Assembly: GCF_002892835.1 (NCBI RefSeq)
Contig: NZ_PJMB01000002.1
Span: 514,863-578,862 of the forward strand
DNA: 64,000 nucleotides
Direction: 5' to 3'
From: Arthrobacter sp. AFG7.2
GTDB taxonomy: Bacteria; Actinomycetota; Actinomycetes; Actinomycetales; Micrococcaceae
The notes under the pieces are model-generated. The model was not told the DNA's origin and did not search any database. It was given only the letters and a program-made list of their open reading frames with translations. The translations under genes were made by a program, and so were the position numbers. Positions 35,071 through 43,732 of this stretch are shown here, in pieces. Position 1 is the first letter of the stretch, and each line of letters begins with the position of its first letter.

Positions 35071-36297
35071 TCAGGCCTGGAGCCGGTACGGCGCCTCCAC
35101 CAGCGCCCGGACAACGCTGCCGGCAGCCCCCAGCAGGGCCCCCGCCTCCCCCACAGTCGATGCGCTGACGTCTTCAGGGGAAAGCAACCCCGGCGCGTAC
35201 TTCGCCAGGCTTTCGAGAAGGGGACCACGCAGCCACTGGTCCAGGACGGCGAAGTGTCCGCCGAGCACCACGGCACGGACATTGACAACCCTGGACGTCG
35301 ATGCCACCGCAACCCCCAGCGACGCCCCGGCCCGCTGGACGGCCAGCAGCGCGGAAGGACTCCCGGCGGCGAGCGCGGCCAGCAGATCGGACATGCTTTC
35401 CGATCTCGAGCGGGCTTTGGCTTCGATACCGGCTGCAGCGAATATGGCGTCCTGTCCCGCTATGGTTTCCAGGCAGCCGGTCCCGCCGCAGGAGCAGGGC
35501 GTTCCCGCCGGATCCACCACAATGTGGCCAACTTCCCCTGCGTTGCCTTCCGGGCCGGTAAAAAGTTCCGAACCTATGACCAGCCCGCCACCCACGCCGA
35601 CCTCGCCGGAGACGAACAGGAAGTCGCGCAGCTCCTGTGGACCATGGGCAAGTTCTGCGAGGGCAGCAGCATTGGCCTCGTTAAAGAGGGAGACCCCAAG
35701 CGGCACGCCGGGAAGCAACCGGTTTACATCCAGCTTCGTATTCACCCAGCCCAGGTTCGGGGCAACAGTAACCATGGAACTGCCGGCTTCAACAAGGCCC
35801 GGCACGGCCAGTCCCCCGCCCAGGACTTCTACATCCTTTGCAGCAGCGGCGCCGCGGACTCCGGCCGTCAGCTCAGCAAGGGCGGACATGACGGCCGCGT
35901 CCGAGCTGTCCCGGTTGTCCCGTTCCTGGATTTCGTGCACCACCAGGTCCCCGGAAAGCCGTGTCACGCCTGCAGAGATGTAGTCGACGTTGATTTCCAT
36001 GCCCATGACGCCCCGCGACGGATTGAGCTCCAGCCCCACCCCCGGCCGGCCGCGCTCCCCCTGGCGGCTCAGGCCGACTTCCCGGATGATGCCGGCGTCC
36101 AGGAGATCCAGGACAATGCTGGACACGGAGGCCTTAGTCAGCCCTGTTCCGGCAGCGATCTGCGCCCGCGTCAGATGGACCCCCGCCGCGGACTGCACCA
36201 CCTTGCCCAGAACAAGTGCGAGGTTGCTCCTTCGCACGTCGCCCATATTTCCGGGCGTCCCGACCTCGGACACTGCGGCAGCTGCGGTGCCAGACAT
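35071..36297 (-). CDS. xylR: ROK-family transcriptional repressor, XylR type
   Basis: Represses the divergent xylA-xylB genes; relief by xylose is the family behaviour. The 408 residues have an N-terminal winged helix-turn-helix (about 20-75: LTRAQIAAGTGLTKASVS), a ROK/sugar-kinase-like domain with GGGLAVPGLV, and the zinc motif GTPCSCGGTGCLET. The phosphotransferase DxGxT signature is not intact, as in repressors. A TAGTT-N9-AACTA operator lies 78 bp upstream of its start codon. XylR identity is inferred from position and operator. Confidence 0.88.
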   Translation of the reverse strand: MSGTAAAAVSEVGTPGNMGDVRRSNLALVLGKVVQSAAGVHLTRAQIAAGTGLTKASVSSIVLDLLDAGIIREVGLSRQGERGRPGVGLELNPSRGVMGMEINVDYISAGVTRLSGDLVVHEIQERDNRDSSDAAVMSALAELTAGVRGAAAAKDVEVLGGGLAVPGLVEAGSSMVTVAPNLGWVNTKLDVNRLLPGVPLGVSLFNEANAAALAELAHGPQELRDFLFVSGEVGVGGGLVIGSELFTGPEGNAGEVGHIVVDPAGTPCSCGGTGCLETIAGQDAIFAAAGIEAKARSRSESMSDLLAALAAGSPSALLAVQRAGASLGVAVASTSRVVNVRAVVLGGHFAVLDQWLRGPLLESLAKYAPGLLSPEDVSASTVGEAGALLGAAGSVVRALVEAPYRLQA

Positions 36298-36348
36298 ACC
36301 CCTCCCCTCAGGATCGAAACCGGGCCGTCAAAAGGCGGCCTTTCGCTA

Positions 36349-36376
36349 TTGACCCTAGCGTAATCGCGCCTATATA
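36349..36376 (+). promoter_or_regulatory. Predicted xylA promoter
   Basis: TTGACC (36349-36354) and TATATA (36371-36376) are separated by 16 nt. The -10 element overlaps the XylR-type operator, a layout expected for repression. Confidence 0.7.
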
Positions 36377-36393
36377 GTTCAAGCTATAAACTA
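36375..36393. promoter_or_regulatory. Predicted ROK/XylR operator
   Basis: TAGTT and AACTA form an inverted repeat with a 9-nt spacer (caagctata), the form used by ROK-type XylR repressors. It covers the xylA -10 box and probable start site. Confidence 0.75.
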
Positions 36394-36433
36394 AGTCGCG
36401 CAAGAGCGACCACCCTGACTGCAAGGACGCATC

Positions 36434-37621
36434 ATGACTCTTTCCCCCACCCCCGCTGACAAGTTCACCTTTGGCCTCTGGACCGTCGGCTGGACCGGCG
36501 CCGATCCGTTCGGCGTCGCTACCCGCGCAGCACTGGATCCCGTGGAGGCAGTCCACCGCCTCAGCGAACTCGGCGCCTACGGCATCACCTTCCACGACAA
36601 TGACCTGGTTCCCTTCGATGCCACGGATTCGGAGCGGGAGCTGATCCTGAAGAACTTCAAGGCAGCCCTGGCCGAGACCGGCCTGAAGGTCCCCATGGTG
36701 ACCACCAACCTGTTCAGCCATCCGGTATTCAAGGACGGCGGCTTCACCTCCAATGACCGCTCCATCCGCCGGTTCGCACTCAGCAAGGTCCTGCGCAACA
36801 TCGATTCAGCCGCAGAGTTTGGCGCCGAGACGTTCGTGATGTGGGGCGGGCGCGAAGGCAGCGAATACGACGGCTCCAAGGACCTCGCCGCGGCGCTGGA
36901 CCGGATGAAGGAAGGCGTGGACACTGCCGCCGCGTACATCAAGGACAAGGGCTACAACCTGCGCATCGCCCTGGAGCCCAAGCCCAACGAACCCCGCGGC
37001 GACATCTTCCTCCCCACCGTGGGCCACGGCCTCGCCTTCATCGCCGAGCTCGAACACGGCGACATCGTAGGACTGAACCCCGAAACCGGACACGAGCAGA
37101 TGGCCGGGCTGAACTTCACCCACGGCATCGCCCAGGCGCTCTGGGCCGGCAAGCTGTTCCACATCGACCTCAACGGCCAGCGCGGCATCAAGTACGACCA
37201 GGACCTCGTCTTCGGCCACGGCGACCTCACCAGCGCATTCTTCACCGTCGACCTGCTCGAGAACGGCTTCCCCAACGGCGGACCCCGCTACGAGGGACCC
37301 CGCCACTTCGACTACAAGCCCTCCCGCACCGACGGCTACGACGGCGTCTGGGAATCAGCCAAGGCAAATATGGCCACCTACCTGCTGCTCAAGGAACGCG
37401 CACTGGCCTTCCGCGCCGACCCCGAGGTCCAGGAGGCACTGGCCGCGTCCGGTGTTGGTGAACTCGGTGAACCAACCCTCAGCGCCGGCGAAACCACCGC
37501 CGACCTGCTTGCTGACACCAGCGCATTCGAGGACTTCGACGCCGACAAGGCTGCCGAGCGCTCCTTCGCGTTCGTCCGCCTGAACCAGCTCGCCATCGAA
37601 CACCTCCTCAACGCCCGCTAA
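36434..37621 (+). CDS. xylA: Xylose isomerase
   Basis: Converts D-xylose to D-xylulose. The 395-residue protein is the short actinobacterial class I type. It carries [12 protein letters not shown] with the catalytic His near residue 53, the metal-binding segments [12 protein letters not shown] and [12 protein letters not shown], and [15 protein letters not shown]. An A/G-rich ribosome site (CAAGGACG) lies 7 nt before the ATG. It is the first gene of the xylAB pair under the divergent ROK repressor; a hairpin separates it from xylB. Confidence 0.98.
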   Translation: MTLSPTPADKFTFGLWTVGWTGADPFGVATRAALDPVEAVHRLSELGAYGITFHDNDLVPFDATDSERELILKNFKAALAETGLKVPMVTTNLFSHPVFKDGGFTSNDRSIRRFALSKVLRNIDSAAEFGAETFVMWGGREGSEYDGSKDLAAALDRMKEGVDTAAAYIKDKGYNLRIALEPKPNEPRGDIFLPTVGHGLAFIAELEHGDIVGLNPETGHEQMAGLNFTHGIAQALWAGKLFHIDLNGQRGIKYDQDLVFGHGDLTSAFFTVDLLENGFPNGGPRYEGPRHFDYKPSRTDGYDGVWESAKANMATYLLLKERALAFRADPEVQEALAASGVGELGEPTLSAGETTADLLADTSAFEDFDADKAAERSFAFVRLNQLAIEHLLNAR

Positions 37622-37649
37622 AGCGAGCGCTTACGCCGCTCAGGCAACC

Positions 37650-37694
37650 GCCGCCGTCGGCCCGTCCCAAAGGTGCGGGCCGACGGCGGCTTTT
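37650..37694 (+). terminator. Hairpin between xylA and xylB
   Basis: Perfect 15-bp stem GCCGCCGTCGGCCCG / CGGGCCGACGGCGGC with an 11-nt loop, followed by TTTT. It lies inside the xylA-xylB pair and could lower xylB expression or protect the xylA 3' end. Confidence 0.8.
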
Positions 37695-37712
37695 CTCGAA
37701 AAGGAATTTTTA

Positions 37713-39131
37713 ATGCCATTAGTTGCCGGAATCGACAGCTCCACCCAGTCCTGCAAGGTGGTGATCCGCGACGCGGACACCGGGAAGCTCATCCGCCAGG
37801 GCCGCGCTGCCCATCCCGAAGGCAGCGAAGTCCATCCGGACCACTGGTGGACAGCCCTGCAGGAAGCCATCGCCCAGGCAGGCGGACTGGACGACGTGGC
37901 AGCACTCTCCGTTGGCGGCCAGCAGCACGGCATGGTCTGCCTGGACAATGACGGCCAGGTCATTCGGCCTGCGCTGCTCTGGAACGACACCCGCAGTGCC
38001 GGTGCGGCTGCGGACCTGATCAAGGCAGCGGGCGACGGCGATGCTGCCGCCGGCGCCCGCTACTGGGCCCAGGCCACCGGCACTGTTCCGGTCGCTTCCC
38101 TGACGCTGACGAAGCTGCACTGGCTTGCCGGGAATGAGCCGGAGAACGCCGCCCGCGTTACAGCCGTGTGCCTCCCCCATGACTGGCTGACCTGGCGGCT
38201 CATGGGTTATGGCCCCGGGAGCGGCGAGGCGGGCCTGGCGGCCTTGAGGACCGACCGCTCGGACGCGTCGGGCACCGGCTACTTCTCCACGGCTTCAGGC
38301 CAATACCTGCCCGAGGTCCTGGAGTCATCGCTGGGCCACGTTCCACTGCTTCCCGAGGTACTGGGCCCGCTGGACTCCGCCGGTAAGACACCCGCCGGCA
38401 CCCTCCTGGCGGCGGGCGCCGGTGACAACGCGGCGGCCGGGCTGGGAGTGGGGGCAGGCCTGGGGGACGTGGTCATGTCCCTTGGGACGTCGGGAACGGT
38501 ATTCGCCGTGTCAGCTGCCCCTGCTGCCGATTCCTCCGGCCTGGTGGCAGGATTTGCGGATGCCGCGGGGAATTTCCTGCCCCTGGTCTGCACGCTCAAC
38601 GCCACCCGGGTCTTTGACGCCACAGCAGCGCTGCTGGATGTCAGCCTGCAGGAGTTCAATGAGTTGGCCCTTGCAGCCTCGTCCGGTGCCGGGGGCCTGA
38701 CCCTGGTTCCGTACTTCGACGGCGAGCGCACACCCAACCTGCCGGATGCCACCGGATCCCTGCATGGCATCACGCGCGCCAACTACACGCCGGCAAACCT
38801 GGCGCGTGCCGCCGTCGAAGGCGTGGTCTGTTCCCTGGCAGACGGCCTGGCTGCCCTGCAGGCCCAGGGGGTTGAAGCCCGGCGAATCATCCTGGTGGGC
38901 GGAGGGGCACAATCAACTGCCGTCCAGGAGGTGGCGCCGCAACTGCTGGGCATTGACGTAGTGGTGCCCGGGCCGGGCGAGTATGTGGCCGACGGCGCTG
39001 CCCGGCAGGCCGCCGCGGCACTCACGGGACAATTTCCGGAGTGGCAGCTGGACGCCGTCGAACTTTCCGCACGGAAGGACGACGCCGGCGTGCTGGCACG
39101 CTACCGCAGCTTCGCCTCGCTGTACGCCTAA
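37713..39131 (+). CDS. xylB: Xylulokinase
   Basis: Phosphorylates D-xylulose to xylulose-5-phosphate. The 472-residue protein of the FGGY family begins [15 protein letters not shown] (phosphate loop). It has [11 protein letters not shown], the catalytic Asp in [19 protein letters not shown] and the C-terminal GGGAQS. AAGGA lies 7-8 nt before the start. Probably expressed with xylA, modulated by the hairpin upstream. Confidence 0.97.
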   Translation: MPLVAGIDSSTQSCKVVIRDADTGKLIRQGRAAHPEGSEVHPDHWWTALQEAIAQAGGLDDVAALSVGGQQHGMVCLDNDGQVIRPALLWNDTRSAGAAADLIKAAGDGDAAAGARYWAQATGTVPVASLTLTKLHWLAGNEPENAARVTAVCLPHDWLTWRLMGYGPGSGEAGLAALRTDRSDASGTGYFSTASGQYLPEVLESSLGHVPLLPEVLGPLDSAGKTPAGTLLAAGAGDNAAAGLGVGAGLGDVVMSLGTSGTVFAVSAAPAADSSGLVAGFADAAGNFLPLVCTLNATRVFDATAALLDVSLQEFNELALAASSGAGGLTLVPYFDGERTPNLPDATGSLHGITRANYTPANLARAAVEGVVCSLADGLAALQAQGVEARRIILVGGGAQSTAVQEVAPQLLGIDVVVPGPGEYVADGAARQAAAALTGQFPEWQLDAVELSARKDDAGVLARYRSFASLYA

Positions 39132-39143
39132 GATAACGGCAGG

Positions 39144-39182
39144 AAAAAAGGACCCGGACCGCTTTTGCGGCCGGGTCCTTTT
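39144..39182. terminator. Bidirectional terminator between xylB and the isomerase cassette
   Basis: AAAAGGACCCGGACCG pairs with CGGCCGGGTCCTTTT with one mismatch near the loop. A- and T-rich flanks on both sides suit the two convergent units. Confidence 0.88.
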
Positions 39183-39251
39183 GGGTGGGGCGCAGGCTCC
39201 TGCCGTGACGTAGCAGGAGCCTGCGGTCTGGATCAGGACATCCAAAGCGTG

Positions 39252-40091
39252 TCAGGCGAACGGGAGAACAAGCTCCGCGTAGCGCTCCTTGACCGTGGCC
39301 AGGACGGTGTTGCCGTCCGTGTCCCAGATGTCCTGATTAAAGATCTCGACTTCGATGTCACCGGTGTAGCCGGCGTCGCGCACCCAGGTGCCGATGGTGG
39401 CGAAGTCCACCACGCCGTCGCCCATGTACCCGCGGGACAGCAGCGGATCGGCGGCGATGGGCATGTTGAAATCGCACACCTGGTAGGAGGCGATCCGGTT
39501 CTCCCGGCCGGCACGTTCGATCTGTGCCTTCAACTCGGGATCCCACCAGACATGGAAGGTATCGACGGCGACCCCCACCGTGGAGGCGTCGAACGGCGCT
39601 GCCAGGTCCAGGGCCTGCCCCAGCGTGGAGATCAGGGCGCGGTCCGCTGCGTACATCGGGTGCAGCGGCTCCAGGACCAGGCGGACCCCGTTTTCCTCGG
39701 CAAACGGAACCAGGTCGGCAAGGCGGTCTGCGACCCGCTGGCGGGCGGCCACCACGTCCTTCTCCCCCGGGGCCAGCCCGCCGACCACCAGGAACAGGTC
39801 CCGGGTGTCCAGGGCGACGGCTTCCAGGATGGCTGCACGGTTGTCCGCGAGAGCGGCTGCCTGGCCCTCCGCATCGGGGGCGGTGAGGAATCCGCCCCGG
39901 CACAGGGAGGACACTCGCAGGCCCGCGTCCTTGATCAGGCGGGCCGCCTTGTCCAGGCCGGCTTCCTCAACCCGGTCCCGCCAGGGACCAATGGCGGGGA
40001 TGCCGGCGTTGACGCAGCCGTCAACAACCTGGGCAAGGGTCCACTTCTTGGTGGTGGCACTGTTGATGGACAGCCGGGCGAAGTCGCTCAT
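39252..40091 (-). CDS. Sugar phosphate isomerase/epimerase-like TIM-barrel protein
   Basis: 279 residues of the AP_endonuc_2/xylose-isomerase-like TIM barrel superfamily, substrate unknown. Metal-binding positions are visible in LVLEPLHPMY, VAVDTFHVWWDPEL, YQVCDFN and TGDIEVEIFNQD, which match the Glu/Asp/His/Glu ligand set. It is the last gene of a three-gene minus-strand unit and overlaps the DUF993 gene by 4 nt (ATGA). Together with the Gfo/Idh dehydrogenase this is the composition of known 3-keto-sugar and inositol catabolic gene sets. Confidence 0.9.
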   Translation of the reverse strand: MSDFARLSINSATTKKWTLAQVVDGCVNAGIPAIGPWRDRVEEAGLDKAARLIKDAGLRVSSLCRGGFLTAPDAEGQAAALADNRAAILEAVALDTRDLFLVVGGLAPGEKDVVAARQRVADRLADLVPFAEENGVRLVLEPLHPMYAADRALISTLGQALDLAAPFDASTVGVAVDTFHVWWDPELKAQIERAGRENRIASYQVCDFNMPIAADPLLSRGYMGDGVVDFATIGTWVRDAGYTGDIEVEIFNQDIWDTDGNTVLATVKERYAELVLPFA

Positions 40092-41302
40092 ACTCCCACC
40101 CCGTTGATGCGCAGGTAGTCAGACATTCGGAACGCGGCCAGCGCAGGATCCTTCAGCAGGCCTGCCTGGTCGGCCAGTTCGAAGGTCCTGGCCAGGTGGC
40201 ATACCGAGCGGCCGGAGTGCAGGCCGCCGACCATCTGGAAGCCGGGCTGCTTGCCGTTGAGCCAGGACATGAACGCGATACCCGTTTTGTAGTAGAACGT
40301 GGGGGCGCTGAAGATGTGCTTGCCCAGCTCGCGGGTGGAGTCCAGGATTTCGCGGGCCTTGGCCGCATTGCCTGCGTCGTAGTTTTGCAGGGCTACCGAG
40401 GCGGCCGGGTAGATCGCCGCGAAGATGCCCAGCAGGGCATCCGAGTGGTGCGTGCCGTCGCCGTCGATGAGTTCGGGGTAGTTGAAATCATCACCGGTGT
40501 AGAGGCGGACACCCTCAGGCAGCGCTGCCCGCAGGGCCACCTCGTGGCTCGCGTCGAGCAGTGAGACCTTGACGCCGTCAACCTTGTCTGCGTTGTCCCG
40601 GATGAGGCCGAGGAACGTTTCCGTGGCGGCGGCGACGTCGTCAGAACCCCAGTAGCCGGCGAGGGCAGGGTCGAACATGGTGCCGAGCCAGTGCAGGATC
40701 ACCGGCTGGTCCACTTCCTGCAGCAGGGTGGAGTAGACGTTCAGGTAATCCTCGGGGCCGCTGGCCACCTTGGCCAGCGCGCGGGAGGCCATGAGGATGA
40801 CCTTGGGTCCGGCTTCGCTGATGACGGCGATCTGCTCGCGGTAAGCCTCCAGGACAGCCTTGATGCCTGCTTCGCCCACGGGCAGGGAGTCAATATCCAA
40901 CTGGTCGGTGCCGGCTCCGCAGGAGACGAGGTCCCGGACGGACTTCCCTGCCGTGGCCGCGTTTCCTGCGGCAACCACGGAGGCTGCTTCGACGCCGGTC
41001 CGCTTGATGAGCTGCTGGGTTGCGGCCCAGTCCAGGCCCATACCGCGCTGGGCGGTGTCCATGGCGTCTGCGACGCCGAGGCCGTAGGACCACAGTTCAT
41101 GGCGGTAGGCCATGGTGGCGTCCCAGTCCAGCCGGGCAGGAGCGCCGGGGGTGTTGTCCGCCAGGACTTCGGGGATGACATGTGCTGCGGCATAAGCGCG
41201 CCGGGCGGTGAGCGGAGCCGTGGGGCGTGCCCAGGTGGTGCCGCCCTGCAGGCGGTACTCGCGGGTGCCGCCGTCGTTGGAGGGGAGGATGAGAGAGGTC
41301 AT
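40088..41302 (-). CDS. DUF993 family protein (dihydrodipicolinate-synthase-like)
   Basis: 404 residues of the family often named dihydrodipicolinate synthase-like, with a TIM barrel related to class I aldolases. Visible features are the N-terminal PTAPLTARRAYAAAHVIPE, SEAGPKVILMASRALAK, VILHWLGTMFDP, DGVKVSLLDASHE with a candidate Schiff-base lysine in VDGVKVS, and ALQNYDAGNAAKAREI. The catalytic reaction of DUF993 is not known to me; retro-aldol cleavage of a keto-sugar acid or lactone is an inference. It is coupled on both sides, overlapping the dehydrogenase stop by 1 nt and the isomerase start by 4 nt. Confidence 0.88.
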   Translation of the reverse strand: MTSLILPSNDGGTREYRLQGGTTWARPTAPLTARRAYAAAHVIPEVLADNTPGAPARLDWDATMAYRHELWSYGLGVADAMDTAQRGMGLDWAATQQLIKRTGVEAASVVAAGNAATAGKSVRDLVSCGAGTDQLDIDSLPVGEAGIKAVLEAYREQIAVISEAGPKVILMASRALAKVASGPEDYLNVYSTLLQEVDQPVILHWLGTMFDPALAGYWGSDDVAAATETFLGLIRDNADKVDGVKVSLLDASHEVALRAALPEGVRLYTGDDFNYPELIDGDGTHHSDALLGIFAAIYPAASVALQNYDAGNAAKAREILDSTRELGKHIFSAPTFYYKTGIAFMSWLNGKQPGFQMVGGLHSGRSVCHLARTFELADQAGLLKDPALAAFRMSDYLRINGVGV

Positions 41303-42471
41303 TAGAGGGTGATCTCCGGGATGTCGAGGGTGCGGCGTTCGTCGTTGGACTTCAGGCCGAGCTCAGCGAGCTGGACGCCGCGGGCGGCGGACAGCAGGCC
41401 GAAGCGGTGTTCCCGACCGGCGACGACGTCGCGGAGGAATTCTTCCCACTGCAGCTTGAAGCCGTTGTCCAGTTCGGCGTTGGCGGGGACTTCCTGCCAC
41501 TGGTCGCGGAAGGATTCGGTGACGGGCAGGTCCGGGTTCCAGACGGGCTTGGGGGTGTGGGCGCGCTGCTGGGCAACGCACTTGTTCAGGCCGGCGACGG
41601 CGGAACCGTGGGTACCGTCCACCTGGAACTCAACCAGTTCGTCGCGGTAGACGCGGACGGCCCAGGAGGAGTTGATCTGGCCAATGACTTCGTCGCCAGC
41701 GGGTGTTTCGAGTTCGAAGATGCCGTAGGACGCGTCATCCGCCGTGGCTTTGTATTCCTTGCCTGCCTCATCCCAGCGGGCAGGGATATGGGTGGCGGTC
41801 TTGGCGTTGACGCTCTTGACCTTGCCGATGATGCCTTCGAGGACGTAGTTCCAGTGGCAGAACATGTCCGTGGTCATTCCACCGCCGTCTTCCTTGCGGT
41901 AGTTCCAGGACGGGCGCTGGGCTGCCTGTATGTCGCCTTCAAAGACCCAGTAGCCGAACTCACCCCGGATGGAGAGGATGCGGCCGAAGAAGCCTTCGTC
42001 CACCAGCCGGCGGAGCTTGACCAGGCCCGGGAGGTACAGCTTGTCGTGGACAACGCCCGCTGTGACTCCGGATTCCTTGCCGATGCGGGCCAGCTCGATG
42101 GCTTCCTCCAGCGTCTCGGCAGTGGGCTTTTCAGTGAAGATGTGCTTGCCGGCGAGCATTGCCTTCTTGAGGGTGGCTGCGCGGAGGCTGGTCATGGATG
42201 CGTCAAAAATGATGTCGACTGTGGGGTCGTTGATGACCGAATCCAGGTCAGTGGTCCACTCCGCTACCTTGTGCTTTTCGGCAAGTTCGCGGATCTTTGC
42301 TTCGTTGCGGCCCACCAGGATGGGTTCAACCTGGACGCGCGTGCCGTCTTCCAGGGTGAATCCGCCGGCATCCCGGATGGGAAGGATGGAGCGCAGCAGG
42401 TGCTGGCGGTAGCCCATCCGGCCGGTGATGCCGTTCATGGCGATGCGGATGGTTTTAGTTTCGAAGCCCAT
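41302..42471 (-). CDS. Gfo/Idh/MocA family NAD(P)-dependent oxidoreductase
   Basis: 389 residues, first gene of the LacI-linked cassette. The dinucleotide loop is the variant MNGITGRMGYRQH near residue 12-24. The EKPTAET motif (catalytic Lys region) sits near residue 113, and DMFCHWNYVLEGI is the helix carrying the third catalytic residue, with His in place. The GGGMTTDMF turn before it resembles sugar and inositol dehydrogenases. Substrate unknown. GGAGG lies 5 nt before the ATG. Two palindromes that look like LacI-type operators lie between it and the divergent regulator. Confidence 0.92.
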   Translation of the reverse strand: MGFETKTIRIAMNGITGRMGYRQHLLRSILPIRDAGGFTLEDGTRVQVEPILVGRNEAKIRELAEKHKVAEWTTDLDSVINDPTVDIIFDASMTSLRAATLKKAMLAGKHIFTEKPTAETLEEAIELARIGKESGVTAGVVHDKLYLPGLVKLRRLVDEGFFGRILSIRGEFGYWVFEGDIQAAQRPSWNYRKEDGGGMTTDMFCHWNYVLEGIIGKVKSVNAKTATHIPARWDEAGKEYKATADDASYGIFELETPAGDEVIGQINSSWAVRVYRDELVEFQVDGTHGSAVAGLNKCVAQQRAHTPKPVWNPDLPVTESFRDQWQEVPANAELDNGFKLQWEEFLRDVVAGREHRFGLLSAARGVQLAELGLKSNDERRTLDIPEITL

Positions 42472-42511
42472 GTGTCCTCCACGGTGAGTGAGCAGTAGTA
42501 CTCAAGCTTGT

Positions 42512-42529
42512 TGGGAAAGCGCATTCCCA
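42512..42529. promoter_or_regulatory. Predicted LacI-type operator O1
   Basis: TGGGAAAGCGCATTCCCA is an 18-bp palindrome with a single mismatched pair and a central GCGC, the usual form for LacI/GalR regulators. It lies 41 bp upstream of the dehydrogenase ATG. Confidence 0.75.
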
Positions 42530-42560
42530 CTACGTCAATAATGCACTGCCGCATTCACAG

Positions 42561-42578
42561 TTGGCAAGCGCTTTCCGG
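42561..42578. promoter_or_regulatory. Predicted LacI-type operator O2
   Basis: TTGGCAAGCGCTTTCCGG shares the AAGCGC-TTCC core of O1 and lies 49 bp from it, nearer the LacI gene. It covers a possible -35 (TTTCCG) for that gene, with CATACT 17 nt downstream, so autorepression is plausible. Confidence 0.65.
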
Positions 42579-42643
42579 AAGAACTTCAAACTGCCATACT
42601 GTGGTTACCGCTATTGGACCTAGAACGTTGACCAGGAGATGCT

Positions 42644-43732
42644 GTGGCTGCAAGTACCCTTACCGAGGTGGCCCGGCTGGCCGGAGTCTCCCCCGCCACC
42701 GCCTCCCGGGTGTTGAACGGCTCGGCGCGCAAGCCCGGCAAGGACATCGCGGAAAGGGTGCGCCAGGCTGCGGATTCCCTGGGCTACATCCCCAACGCCC
42801 AGGCCCAGGGGCTGGCCAAATCGAGTTCAGGCCTGATCGGCCTGATCGTCCATGACATCGCAGACCCGTACTTCGCAGCAATAGCCCGCGGCGTCCAGGA
42901 CGAAGCCAGGGAGCAGCGCCGGATGGTACTGCTGGCTACCACGGGCGGAGCTCCGGCGGAAGAACGCGAAGCCGTGGCCGCTTTCGCCGCCCGGCGCGCT
43001 GATTCGATCGTCATCGCAGGTTCCCGCTCGTCCCGGACGGAAGACCGGGACGACAACGCTGAACTGGCGGCTGAGCTCGACCGGTACTGCCGCAATGGCG
43101 GGCAGGTGGCCGTGGTTGGGCACCCGGTGGTCGGTGCCACAGTTACTGAGGGGTATCACGTGGTGGCGGTGCCCAACCAGGAGCTCGCAGGTGCCCTGGC
43201 AGCTGAACTCGCATCCCGCTGGGATGGCGACTTCGTCATTATCGGCGGCCCTGACGGTCTCTTCACCTCTGACGACCGGATTCGCGGCTTCCAGGAAGGC
43301 CTCGCCACCGCCGGCCGTCCACCTGCCGAGGTCCTGCGCACCGCGTTCAACCGCTCCGGCGGTTACGATGCCGGACTCGAGCTGGCGGCCAGGATCAAGG
43401 CCGGGAGGTCAGGGGACGGGGAAGCCTCCGCCCGGAAACTATGCATCTTCGCAGTCAATGACGTCATGGCCATTGGAGCATCGGCTGCTTTGCGGGCGGA
43501 GGGGCTTCGGATTCCCCGGGACGCCACAATTGCCGGATTTGACGATATCGAGACACTGCGGGACTTCCGCCCCGCACTCTCCACCGTCCGCCTGCCGCTC
43601 GAGGAGATCGGACGACTTGCCACCCGGGCCACGGGCCGCACGGCCGGTGGCAGCGAGGACCTGGATGACGGGGAGCCCGGGCCGGTGAGCGGTGAGGTGA
43701 CGCTTCGGCGCAGCACCGAGGCGGTGGCATGA
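42644..43732 (+). CDS. LacI-family transcriptional regulator
   Basis: 362 residues: N-terminal helix-turn-helix TLTEVARLAGVSPATASRVL followed by the hinge and a periplasmic-binding-protein-like ligand domain (LIGLIVHDIADPYFAAIARG, FAVNDVMAIGASAAL, ATIAGFDDI). The GTG start has AGGAG 6 nt upstream. It diverges from the dehydrogenase-DUF993-isomerase cassette and overlaps the downstream hydrolase by 4 nt. The effector sugar is unknown; xylosides or other plant-derived sugars are possible given xylAB and the esterase next door. Confidence 0.95.
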   Translation: MAASTLTEVARLAGVSPATASRVLNGSARKPGKDIAERVRQAADSLGYIPNAQAQGLAKSSSGLIGLIVHDIADPYFAAIARGVQDEAREQRRMVLLATTGGAPAEEREAVAAFAARRADSIVIAGSRSSRTEDRDDNAELAAELDRYCRNGGQVAVVGHPVVGATVTEGYHVVAVPNQELAGALAAELASRWDGDFVIIGGPDGLFTSDDRIRGFQEGLATAGRPPAEVLRTAFNRSGGYDAGLELAARIKAGRSGDGEASARKLCIFAVNDVMAIGASAALRAEGLRIPRDATIAGFDDIETLRDFRPALSTVRLPLEEIGRLATRATGRTAGGSEDLDDGEPGPVSGEVTLRRSTEAVA

